Below are positions 48,385-58,883 of a DNA stretch of 64,000 nt, piece by piece. The stretch lies in NCBI GenBank assembly GCA_964016985.1, contig OZ024828.1:26232581-26296580 (forward strand), in the 5' to 3' direction. The position numbers and the translations under genes are program-made. Origin of the DNA: Anodontia alba. Its lineage: Eukaryota > Mollusca > Bivalvia > Lucinida > Lucinidae. The notes under the pieces are model-generated. The model did no database searches. It saw only the letters and a program-made list of their open reading frames with translations, and was not told the origin of the DNA. Each line of letters starts with the position of its first letter. Within the stretch, counting starts at the first letter, position 1.

Positions 48385-50010
48385 TCGGTGTCAGTGAATG
48401 CGTCTTATCATTAGAAACAAGGATATATAAGGTTTAGGGTGGGAAACTGAGCAATGTCCGAGATATCAAGCCTTATGTAAACTTGATGCGGTAGGGCATA
48501 CCCTGTGGGGGGGGGGAACCACGGTCGTTGTCATTCAATGCGTCTTATCATAAGGAACAACAGTATGTATGGTTTATGGTTGGGGATCTGAACGGTTTCT
48601 GAGATAATAAGCCTTAAGTGAACTGGAGGGGGTGGGGCATATAATGGTCGGTGTCATATAATTCATTTTATCAAACTGAATAAAATGTATATATATATAT
48701 TCTTTAGGGATGGGGCTCGAAACGGTTTCTGAAATATTAAGCCTTATATGAACAGGGGGATGGGGCACACACCGGTGGATCCCCGGTAGACGTCACTGAA
48801 TACGTCTTATCATAAGGAACAACAATGTATATGGTTTAGGGGTGGGGTTCTAAACGGTTTCTGAGCTTTAAAGCCTTATATGAACTGGAGGGAGTATGTA
48901 TACCCCCGGGGGACCCACGGTCAGTGTCAATGAATGCGTCTTATCATAAGAAACAACAATATACATGTGTATGGTTCAGGGGAGGGGTTCTAAACGGCTT
49001 CTGAGATATTAAGTCTAGTATAAACTGGAGGGGTTGGACGTACCCCTTCGGGACCTCCGGTTGGTGTCATTGCATGCGTCTTATCATAGGGACCAAGAAT
49101 ATATATGGTTTAGGGGAGAGGACGGTTTCTGAGATATTAGATCTTTTATGAAGTGAAGAGGGTGGGGCATGTACCCGGGGACTCCCGGTCAGTGTCACTG
49201 GATGCGTCCCATCATAAGAAACAAGAATGTGGTTTCTGAAATATCAATTTTTACATAAACAGGAGGGTGTTGGGCATCTCCCCGGGGTACCCTCGGTCGA
49301 TGTCATTAGATGCGTCTTATTATAAGGAACAAGAATAAATATGGTTTAGGGGTGGGGATCTGAGCGGTTTTGGAGATATTAAGCCTTTTATGAAGTAGAC
49401 AGGGTGGGGTAAGATCCCTGTTTACCCCTGGTTGGTGTCATTGGATGCGTCTTAGCAAACGGAACAAGAATATATATGGTTAAGTGCTGGGGATCTGAAC
49501 GAATTTTGAGATATTAAGCCTTATATGAACTGGAGGGGTAAGACTTTCCCCCGGTCGATGTCATTTGACGCGTCTTATCATAAGGAACAAGAATATATAT
49601 GGTCAGGGGTGGGGATATGAACGGTTTCCGAGATATTAACCCTTTTTGAAGTGAAGGGGTGGGGTATGCCCCCGGAGGTCGTTTGGTTGGTGCTATTGGA
49701 TGTGTCTTAGCATAAGGAACAAGAATATATATGGTTTAGTGCTGGGGTTCTGAACGGTTTCTGAAATACTGAGCCTTATATGAACTGGAGGTGTTGAGGC
49801 ATGCCCCCGGGTGGACCCTTTGAAACCCTCTTGCAAACCTTCATATCCATTTTGAACAAATCTCCAAATTTCAGACAATCCATCCAGTGGCCCCAGGGGA
49901 CCTTTGGCTGGTGCTATTGGATGCGTCCTATCACAAGGAACAAGAATATGTATGGTAAAGGGTTAGGGATAGGGACGGTTTCTGAGATATTCGGCCGTTT
50001 ATGAAGTGAA
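48385..50010 (+). repeat. Satellite array, unit about 125-140 bp
   Basis: About 12 imperfect units are marked by TGCGTCTTATCATAAGGAAC, TATATGGTTTAGGGGTGGGG, ACGGTTTCTGAGATATTAAG and a CCCCCGGGGGACC-type block. The markers recur at about 48400, 48540, 48660, 48803, 48936, 49077, 49203, 49313, 49448, 49571, 49702 and 49924. The last units carry an added CTCTTGCAAAACTTCATATC segment. Confidence 0.85.
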
Positions 50011-50034
50011 GAGTTGGGGCATGCCTCCGGGTGG

Positions 50035-50350
50035 ACCGTTTGAAACCCTCTTGCAAAACTTCATATCCATATCTGTCATAGTCCCAGCTTTTCAGACAAT
50101 CCATCCAGTGGTTACTGAGAATTCGTCCGGACAAAATTTAGGCAGATTTCGGCATGCCCCCAGGGGACTCTTTGAGTTCACCATTTTGAACTTTGAAACC
50201 CTCTTGCAAAACTTCTTATCCATGTCTATCATATCCCCATTCTTATCCATGTCTATCATATCCCCAAATTCAAAACAATCTGTCCAGTGGCTACTGAGAA
50301 CTCGTCCGGGCAAAATTTGGGCGGAAAGAAGAAGAAGAAACGGAGCAAAA
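50035..50350 (+). repeat. Repeat tail ending in GAAGAAGAAGAA
   Basis: Two copies of GAAACCCTCTTGCAAAACTT...CCAGTGG.TACTGAGAA.TCGTCCGG end in GGCGGAAAGAAGAAGAAGAA. This looks like the 3' part of a retroposon or MITE, but I cannot assign it. Confidence 0.5.
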
Positions 50351-50470
50351 AAAAATGTCTCCCCACTTCGTTTGGGTGATTTAATTATGTGTAATATTAG
50401 TTTAATTGGTATATATTCTTTACATTCTAACTTTTATCTCAAACTACTGTTCTGTCAAACCAAAACTTCG

Positions 50471-50708
50471 GGGCCCAGTTGCTCAAAGCGTCGTTACCTT
50501 TACGAGCTCGTTAAGGGTCATTTCGTTAACAGTTTTAGCAGATTCAATATTCTGATATTTTTTGCTGAAAAATATGTGAGTAGCTTTTGCACTGCAAAAG
50601 CTACTCACATTTTTTCAGCAAAAAATTTCAGCATATTTGCGTATCACTTGATGTAAATTTTAATGAATCGTTATCTAACGATGTCGTTAGCTTTGCACAA
50701 CTGGGCCC
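50471..50708. mobile_element. Family 5 MITE, second good copy
   Basis: It has GGGCCCAGTTGCTCAAAGCG and the reverse of GCTTTGCACAACTGGGCCC. The interior is close to 12392-12634, with a perfect GTAGCTTTTGCACTGCAAAA hairpin. Confidence 0.85.
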
Positions 50709-51326
50709 TGATCCCTTAGAGTTTGAGATAAAGAGAATCAATTGTATATCTAAGATTTTTAAAAGGTGGGCTGTTCATGACCAAACCATGCTGTATGCAG
50801 GCCAGTGTGGGCATGCGCAGCTTGCCAAAACCCTAAAAGAGGTATTATCGTTACCTAGGTGAAACGGTAACACAAAATATATAAATCGGCCACAAAATGA
50901 AACAGTGTAAGAAAATGTACCTTAATACATATGAGCTCATCCGCGCAGGCTGATCAGTCTGAACCAGGCGCTCTCTGTATAGCCACAGTCCCCAGGCTAA
51001 ATTCTTCAGACAGACCGCAAAGACTTTTACCAGACTGCGCAAGAACACAGGCTTATCTGAGTCCTTGCATAAGTCACATTTTTTTCACTATATGACTCAA
51101 ATATAATTACATGTAGCAGTTTGGAAACATATTACGAAAGACCGGTAGTGACATTTCAACTACATTAATTCAAGGTTTCAACTTCACGAATTCACGATTT
51201 CAGCTTCACGAATTCACGATTTCGACTTCACGAATTCACGATTTCAACCTGCATCTGAAAATGTCGTCTGTTTATGTCGTCTGCTGAATATTCTTGCAAA
51301 CTTTTCAAACCTATTTTTGCATACAG

Positions 51327-51395
51327 GCAAATAGTGTGGACACAGATCAGACTGCTTCTAAAGGAGCAGTCTGAACTGGGTCCACACTGTTTGCA
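51327..51395. repeat. GCAAATAGTG hairpin with a distinct stem
   Basis: GCAAATAGTGTGGACACAGA and its partner enclose CAGACTGCTTCTAAAGGAGC AGTCTG. The stem is perfect but differs from the GACGCCGC type. Confidence 0.7.
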
Positions 51396-51526
51396 GAAAT
51401 GAAATTTAAAATCACAAGCAGATGACAAATCAGACGACAATTGTTGTGATTGGCAGTTTAATGGTTAATATCGTTCGTCTGTCATTACTGACAGGGACCA
51501 ATCCTAATCAACTGTGTGATGTGTTA

Positions 51527-53105
51527 TTATTTGTGTGTTCTAAAATGCCTGATGACACCAGTAATAGCTCTAAACTGCCTGTTGCAGATAGAACAAGAGA
51601 GGTCTGAGGAAGAAAGCTCTGTTGGTGATGCCTTAGCTCTGGCTTTCCGCTGTGCACGTTTCTGCTCGGCTTCGCTGATTCTTTTTGCTTCGTATTCACC
51701 AGCTCCCCTTCAGTGGCCTCGCCACTTTGTTCAATCCTGTGCAATCTGTTCCCACGACTCTGTTGGTATGCTAAAGTCTTTAAGGAAGGCTTTGAGGGTG
51801 TCCTTGTATCGCTTCTTCTGACCACCATGGGAGCGTTTTCCATCTTGTAGTTCTCCATAGAGGATTTTCTTAGGCAAACGTTCATCAAGCATTCTGGTTA
51901 CATGGCCTGTCTATCTTAACTGTGTCAATTTCAGAAGAGTATGTACATTCTGCATACCTGCCCTTTTCAGGACTTCTGTGTCTGGAAGTCTGTCTTGACA
52001 CTTGATCTTTAGAAGTTTTCAAAGACAGATTGTATGGAAGTGCTTCAGTCTTTTGGCATGCCGTTGGTAAACTGTCCAAGTTTCCCATGCGTATAATAGT
52101 GTTGGCAGCACCACCGATTTGTATACTTTCAGCTTTGTGTCAAGTCTAATTCTACTTCGGTCCTAAATACTTCCACGTAGCCGGCCAAATGCTGCACGTG
52201 CTTTGGCAATCCTAGCGTTGACTTCATCATCAAAGTGCACAACTCTAGACAATGTGCTTCCAAGGTAGGTTAACTTGTCTACCACTTGCAGACGTTGACC
52301 TTTCACTGTGATGATAGGCTCCTTGTAAGACTTTCCAGGTGCATGCTGATATACTACCTCAGTCTGTTTATGCTGATTGTGAGAATATAGCTGTCACATG
52401 AAGCAGATACTTGATCCACACGCATATTCTCTTCTGTTGGAGCACCCTTTGCCATGTCATCAGCAAAGAGGAATTCATCTAGCACCTCTGTCTGCACCTT
52501 GGATTTTGCTTGCAAACTTCTTAGGTTGAAAAGTTTCCCATCAAAGCGATGCTTAATAGGTATACCATTGTCACCATCCTGGAAAGCATCTGTAAGCATG
52601 GCAGAAAACATCATGCTGAACAGTGTTGAAGCTACTACACAGCCTTGCTTAACTCCATTTGTCACAGGAAATGGATCAGAAAACTCGCCATCATTTTGGA
52701 CCCTTGCAAGCATACCATCATGGAACTGCCGCGCCACTGCTATGAATTTGGCAGGACAGCCAAACTTTGCCATAATTTTCCAAAGTCCCTCTCGACTGAC
52801 TGTGTCAAATGCTTTGGTAAGGTCGACAAAGGTCATGAAGAGGTCCAAATTCTTTTTGGCATTTCTCTTGAAGCCGTCGTGCTGTAAAGATCATGTCTAT
52901 TGTTCCTCTGTCTTTCCTGAATCCACACTGGCTTTCTGGTAGAGGCCCTGGCTGTTCAAGGTGTTCATTCAATCGATTCAGTAGGACCCTAGCAAGGATC
53001 TCTCCAGCAACTGACAATAAAGAGATGCCTCGATGATTGTCACAGACTTGAGGATTCCCTTTCCTTTTGAATAGGTTGACACCGTCTTTAATAGCTCTAT
53101 ACATA
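51527..53105 (-). pseudogene. Non-LTR retrotransposon (LINE) reverse transcriptase, 5'-truncated and broken
   Basis: Minus-strand fragments encode the fingers and palm of a reverse transcriptase. NHRGISLLSV and GFRKDRGTIDMIFTARRLQE lie in 52805-53105. A frameshift near 52850 leads to FVDLTKAFDTVSR (motif A), NGVKQGCVVASTLF (motif B) and FLFADDMA (motif C) in 52354-52848. The downstream part, to the TAA at 51527, keeps the thumb-like YLGSTLS, then LLYA.ETW and TGHVTRM. It ends with a CSICNRQF...RHFRTHK C2H2 finger. Several stops break it, for example in the Q-D-R-T-K-W-R segment. There is no endonuclease domain: the copy stops where the element at 53106 begins. It resembles the endonuclease/reverse-transcriptase LINEs common in marine invertebrates; I do not assign a clade. 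Confidence 0.85.
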
Positions 53106-54182
53106 CAGTCTACCTTCAATGGATCGACCTCCTATGGGACCATGGAAATTTGTACTAGACATGGGCAGTTCGAGTCACTGAGGGTTAATAAGAGTGTCAG
53201 TTCAGGAGGCAAATAGGATAATTTAGGGATGTATTTTCCATCTTCTATAAGCTAACGGTATATAGAGGATATTCAAATTTTTGGAGTGAATATGACTTTT
53301 ATTCAATCTCGTGAAGTGAAAAAATGTATATTTCATGTGTGCCGAAGGCACGAATGAAATATACATTTTTTCACTCCACGAGATGAAATAAAAGTCATAT
53401 TCACGACAAACATTTGAATTTTCTTTTTATTATATACATCACTTTCGATAGAAGAGATGCAAATCTTGCATTTGCAAGGGGAAGTCTGACACGCAGTTTT
53501 GTCCCTTGGCGGTGACATATAAGGACCGCATAACATTAGTTAGAATGTAAGGAACATGTTGGTATCAAAATTATTTTGATTTGCCGAAACTTTTTGTTTT
53601 TTGTTTTCTCCAGCGTTTTACATGTTAGGCACTGAGCGTCGACGCCATGACGTTCATGTTTTGTTTGGTGACGTTAGTTATGACATCAGAAACGCGCATT
53701 GGCGTGTAAACAATAAAATAAAAAGAAAAATTACTCTTTTTCAGTGAAAACCATAAAATTTTTCATCTCGTGTAATGAAAACATTCAAATTTTCACTCAT
53801 GCATAATGACCATTAATGTAAATAAGAAAAAAAGTAGTTCCAGATCTTATATTTTTCACTGCTCAGAGGAATGAAAATATAAGTTTATATTTCACTAGTG
53901 AAAATATAACTTTTTCGAAATATGCATTTTATTTCATTAATAATTCTCTATATTTCATTACTTTGTATATAATAAATTGTTTTACTCATTATAAACGCCT
54001 CAATGAAACGATTCTAATGAGTACACGCAACATTCATTTTTATGATAAACTAAGAATTCCCCCTTAATATCCCTAAATATTTGTTTTCTAAAGCTACCTG
54101 AAGAATTTCCTAGGGACTCAAGATCGAGTTCGAATCAGCCACATTAAACAAGCCCTGAGTGTTCGAGTCATTATAAAGATTT
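53106..54182. mobile_element. Family 4 variant split by a family 3 insertion
   Basis: The left part (53106-53260) and right part (53953-54182) together match the element at 21466. A family 3 element fills the gap. The left end also marks where the LINE sequence stops. Confidence 0.7.
53261..53952. mobile_element. Long fold-back element (family 3), second copy
   Basis: It has the same start and end as 22710 and is 692 bp long. The middle is fuller, with GACGCCATGACGTTCATG and AAACGCGCATTGGCGTG blocks. It is inserted in a family 4 element. Confidence 0.82.
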
Positions 54183-54283
54183 ATGGTATGTGTAGGAAGT
54201 CTTTGAAACTTGACATATCTATCTGACAACGATTTCTTGTAAAAGTCGCATCTCTGTTATGGCAAATAAAACTTGCCACAGAC

Positions 54284-54424
54284 CATTACTAAAACACGCC
54301 TATTCAAATACATTGAAAAGTTCACCACCAAAAACTGAACGATTTCAGACAAAAATTCTGATATTTTCTATATCTGCTCAAAACATAGATTGTGGGTACT
54401 TGTTAGAATTGCCTCGCCGAGGCT
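54284..54424 (+). mobile_element. Family 1 MITE, left half only
   Basis: It begins CATTACTAAAACACGC and reaches the stem tip (GCCTCGCCGAGGC), then stops abruptly at a (TTTA)n tract (54425-54457). The right half is missing. Confidence 0.82.
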
Positions 54425-54884
54425 TACTTATTTATTTATTTATTTATTTATTTATTGTTATATTATGATTTTATACACGGTTTGTAGTCCAAAAGTAAGG
54501 AATGACTATACCCAGGGACAATATTTGTTTAGTGGCTACAGTCAATTGTTGTTAGTTTCATAAAAATAGTATTCAACTATGGCTTAAACAGAGGTAAACC
54601 TTGAGTTTGAGTCTCCGGTAGGTTATCTTAGTTCTTTTGATACGGAAACCAATATTTAAAATGCGAATTGGTTTTACACTTACGCACAATAGACGTTTGC
54701 TATTTTTGAAGTAAGGTCTGAAGTACTTTAATAATCAAGTTTGCTCTGCCATAAAGCATGCGTTTTTTTTTCTCTCTCTCGCTTTGGCCTAGACTCCTAA
54801 TCACATGTCATTCACTTAGTTTTCATGCACTAAAGCATTATTTCGATGTAGAATCACGCCACAGGCTGCATGAAAAGAACTTAA

Positions 54885-55042
54885 CCCTTGTCCTGCTGAA
54901 CCCGGCTATACCCTGCCTTTGCAAACAGTGTAGATCCAGATCAGTTGGCTTCTGAAGAAGCCAACTGATCTGGATCTGCACTGTTTGTCATTAAGTATGT
55001 GAATTTATAGCAACAATCCGGATCAAGTAATCTGATTGGCTG
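54885..55042 (+). mobile_element. Family 2 MITE, right end lost
   Basis: It begins TTAACCCTTGTCCTGCTGA, has the same hairpin as the 46073 copy, then breaks off after AATCTGATTGGCTG. Confidence 0.78.
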
Positions 55043-55165
55043 TGTTGCCTCCCCTTTAAATGTACTCATATCCCTTTAAGACCACAGTGGTGACATAGTT
55101 TTCTTTCTTTTAAGACGCTTTGGTTCATTTGTACTTGGCATTACAAGGCTGCATTGCTTTCTTAA

Positions 55166-55343
55166 CCCTTAAAGCGCCAAGCACATACTACAGCAGACGA
55201 CATATTATTTTGTATTGATATTTTTTCAGAGAAAGTAAAGCTTGACATTTCATGTGAATCGTCTGCTTGGCAGACGATTCACATGTAATATCAACCTTTA
55301 ATTTCTCTGAAAAAAGCTACAGTTTTATTTTGCACTTGAAGGG
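55166..55343. mobile_element. Family 2 MITE, GCAGACGACAT subtype
   Basis: TTAACCCTTAAAGCGCCAAG and the reverse of TGCACTTGAAGGGTTAA form the ends. The long stem AGTAAAGCTTGACATTTCAT pairs through AATCGTCTGCTTGGCAGACGATT. Confidence 0.78.
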
Positions 55344-56870
55344 TTAAGATCAGCTTTTCTGAAACGCAAGAAAAAAACCCTTATGAAAAATAGAGTGTCG
55401 TCCGGTACAGTTTTACTTGACACATTAAGAGTTAATACCCGCTGATACTGAACGCACGACAAAGCCCTTATGTTATACGCTAGATATGTCCAGAGTCAAA
55501 GGTGGAAGATTTCACTTCAGAAACTGAAGGGTGAAAGGGTTAATTTCTTTGTCTGCTAACAGAATCAATGGTTACCGTAGACTGCATCAACAAACAAGGA
55601 AGACACTGCTCAGACTATGCGCTTGCGCAGACTGGTCTCGGCATTCCTTGTTTGTCTATGTCATAAGGGTCATTTTCTCTTATTTCGAATCAGCTGATTC
55701 AGCAGCTTAGCTGCATTCTTGCTGCGTTGACAAAAAAGTATGTCTCAGCTTAAGCACTCTGCACAAACAAAAGGTTATCAGACGACAAATTGATTTTTTT
55801 TTTTTTTTTTTTAATTTTCCTCAAGACAAGAAAGGTTTGACATTTCACGCAAATTGTATCCCCATGCATGAAATATCAAACTTTTTTCCTTGAAAATTAT
55901 GATAAATAATTATTTCAAAATGTTGTCTGCTGAAAATTTTACCCGACATGTTTTACGTTAAACTAATGCCCTGTGAATAGTTCACTTCCTTCAAAATAAT
56001 ATTCTACTTAAAAATGCTTAAGCCAGAAGTGTTTTACGGTTTACGACCCTTAGCGATATCTTTTTATCAAATGCCAATTTTACGTCTGCTCGCTCCACCG
56101 GAAATGTTTTCAGGACGCTTTGGCCTCCTTCCACCTGACAACATTTTAAGAGAGTTTAACCTTGAATACCCAGAGAACGTGACTTATAAATAATAGATAT
56201 TCTCACCATTCCATTTTGTTTGCCCCGGCATCTCCGTATTTGACTAACAATGCGGACTGGTACAGCGTAGACATAGTTTAAGGCTTAGTATGTCGGGTAA
56301 AAATTCCAGCAGACGACTTTTTTATATCTATTTTATCTGAATTGGCTTTGACATTTCATGCAAATTGCATCCTAAGGAGACATTATGTATTAAATGTGAA
56401 AACCTATTTTCCGGGGACACGGAGGTGGTGGGGGGGGGAGGGGGGAGCTTGAAAATGTCATCAAATATTCGTCTGTGGTAAAGGTTAATTATGTACCAAA
56501 CTTCGAATAAATTGTTGATTCTTTTTGGTCGTCCGTCCGTCCGACCATACGACTGATCGTCCGTCCATACGACTGATCGTCCGTCCGTCACTCTTTTCTT
56601 GTGAGTAAGATATCTTGATAACCATTTCGGCCTTGAAACTTGGTGAGCTTACTGGAACTTGGCAGTATATCGTCTGATTAATTTCTGAAGAAATAAAAAA
56701 GGATAATTTTGTGAGATCTACGTCCCTTTTTAACTCTCATTTTGTAGAGACAGGTGTATAGTTGGTTGCCTAGTTTTTTACAAACACACATTTCTAGTAA
56801 CATGTAACCATTTCATCCCTGCAGACCAAAGATGATACCAGATGATTTCCTATTTCTATAAAAAAAAAAT

Positions 56871-57505
56871 ATATAGAGGATATTCAAATGTTTGGAGTGA
56901 ATATGACTTTTATTTCATCTCGTGAAGTGAAAAAAATGTATATTTCATTCGTGCCGAGTGAATATGACTTTTATTTCATCGAGTGAAGTGAAAAAAATGT
57001 ATATTTCATTCGTGCCGAAGGCACGAATGAAATATACATTTTTTTCACTTCACGAGATGAAATAAAAGTCATATTCACGACAAACATTTGAATTTTCTTT
57101 TTATTATATACATCACTTTCGATAGAAAAGATGCAAATATTGTATTTGCAAGGGAAAATCTGACACGCAGTTTTGTCCCTTGGCGCCATGACGTTCATGT
57201 TTTGTTTTGTTTGGTGACGTTAGATATGACGTCAGAAACGCGCATTGGCGTGTAAAAATAAAATAAAAAGAAAATGTACTCTTTTTCAGTGAATACCATA
57301 AAAATTTTCATCTCGTGTAATGAAAACATGAATGTAAATAAGAAAAAAGTAGATCCAGATCTTATATGTTTCACTGCTCAGAGGAGTGAAAATATAAGTT
57401 TTATATTTTCACTAGTGAAAATATAAAACTTATATTTCACTAGTGAAAATATGCATTTTATTTCATTAATAATTCTCTATATTTCATTACTTTGTATATA
57501 ATAAA
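56871..57505. mobile_element. Long fold-back element (family 3), third copy
   Basis: It starts TATAGAGGATATTCAAATG. The segment TGAATATGACTTTTATTTCA to ATTCGTGCC is duplicated in tandem (about 56899-57016). It ends near TTCTCTATATTTCATTAC. Confidence 0.8.
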
Positions 57506-57660
57506 GGGCTCCCCATACCAAACTATATTTTTCACAAATAAGAAAAAATCGTCTATAAAATTAATGTTAAAAGTACGTTCGCCTTTTTTTTAGGATGCAT
57601 ATAACTATCGTTAATTTATAAATGGACGATTATTAGAGTTAATGCGGCAACCATATATTA

Positions 57661-57873
57661 ACCTTTACCACTCTCTGAGTTAATTCAGCAGACGACAGCC
57701 TAGTGATATTTTTCTTATATTTCCAAGAAAACAAGATTTGACAATTCATGCAAATTGTCTCCAGTGGAGATAATTTGCTAAAAATGTAAAATCCTGTTTA
57801 CTGGAATACATAATAACAAAATTCAAAATGTCGTCTGCTGATTTTTTTTTCCTTGAGTGATAGGTTGATAAAT
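57661..57873. mobile_element. Diverged family 2-like MITE
   Basis: TTAACCTTTACCACTCTCTG and CAGCAGACGACAG are at the left; AATGTCGTCTGCTG and TGAGTGATAGGTTGATAA at the right. The stem is ATGCAAATTGTCTCCAGTGG with a partner. Confidence 0.55.
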
Positions 57874-58313
57874 ATGCCACATCAGGAGTAAGCCTTTATA
57901 ACGCATTCTTAAGTCCAATGTTTGGTGATTTAAAAATAAATACTAGACAACGCATATGCGCATGCCGTTCTGGACATTCTGTTCTAGAAATTCCTGCATA
58001 TTCCCAAGAAAGCTTTAGCGCTAATCACAACGGTAGAAGATATAAAGACGACATTTTGAAATACCTTTATTAATGTGCAGAGAAAATAAGGCTTGACGCT
58101 TCATGTGAATCGTCTACTAAGCTGCAGTTTAACATGAAATGTCAAGCCATATTTTCTCTGAAAATAATAATAAGGAATAGAATGTCATCCGCTACAATTT
58201 TTGCTTTCCGCTTAAGGTTTAAATGAATTAGCAGCCCGAAGAACATGACAAGTCAAGTTTAGAGAATTTTCCCCACTTTAGGTTGTTGACTCTGGCAATT
58301 TATTTTTAATCAA

Positions 58314-58530
58314 CCCTTTAAGCGCAAATCACAACTGTAGCAGACGACATTTTTTTTATTTATTTTTTTTTTATTTTTCAGAGAAAACAAGTTTGACATT
58401 TCATGTGAATCGTCTGCTTTTTTAGGATGCTTGGCAGACGATTCACATGAAATGTCAAGACTTGTTTTCTCTGAAAAATAAAAAAAAATTGAATGTCGTC
58501 TGCTACAAATTTTGCTTGGTGCTTTAAGGG
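58314..58530. mobile_element. Family 2 MITE, GCAGACGACAT subtype
   Basis: The ends are CCCTTTAAGCGC and GGTGCTTTAAGGG. The long stem TTTGACATTTCATGTGAATC pairs through GTCTGC...GCAGAC. The flanking TTAA is eroded. Confidence 0.72.
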
Positions 58531-58679
58531 TTACAATATTTTGTTCTTATCAAGAAACTGGCTTTCCTTTTTCTGTGCTTTGTCCTCAAATATTTACCAC
58601 AAGATTAAATAAACGGCTAAAATATGGTCTGGCCTATGCAATTTCTACTGTAAATTGTTTTGTTTTTAGTTTGTTTGTT

Positions 58680-58705
58680 TGTTTGTTGTTGTTGTTGTTG
58701 TTGTT

Positions 58706-58737
<32 letters not shown>

Positions 58738-58740
58738 TTT
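58680..58740 (+). repeat. (GTT)n and poly-T tract
   Basis: A TTTG / GTT run is followed by 30 T. It lies in DNA (58580-58860) that resembles the right arm of the palindrome at 2617 (AAATATTTACC, TGGTCTG.CCTAT, AATTTCTA blocks). Confidence 0.75.
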
Positions 58741-58883
58741 TCAGACTTTTTTATTAGAAAAATATTTTTTGGCTTTTCTTCACTGATTTTTAATGACTGA
58801 TTTTCCATACCTATATTGTGAAAATTTCAGAAATTTCAAACAAGTGGAACTAATTGAAAACATGCATCCAAACTCCTTACCCT

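Larger units (their letters stand above)
46495..50744. mobile_element. Possible 4.2-kb TA-flanked composite with family 4-like ends
   Basis: The left end CGGTTGACTCTTGTTATCTC and the reverse of GAGATAAAGAGAATCAATTG match, and both are next to TA. Inside lie the mariner, a satellite array and a family 5 element. Either one element was filled by insertions, or two separate family 4 fragments happen to face each other. Confidence 0.4.

Noticed and set aside
50006..50656. 216-codon plus-strand frame
   Set aside because: It crosses from the satellite into a repeat tail and a MITE; the internal repeats follow the DNA repeats and no domain is seen.
52454..52942. 162-codon plus-strand frame
   Set aside because: Mirror of the minus-strand LINE reverse transcriptase.
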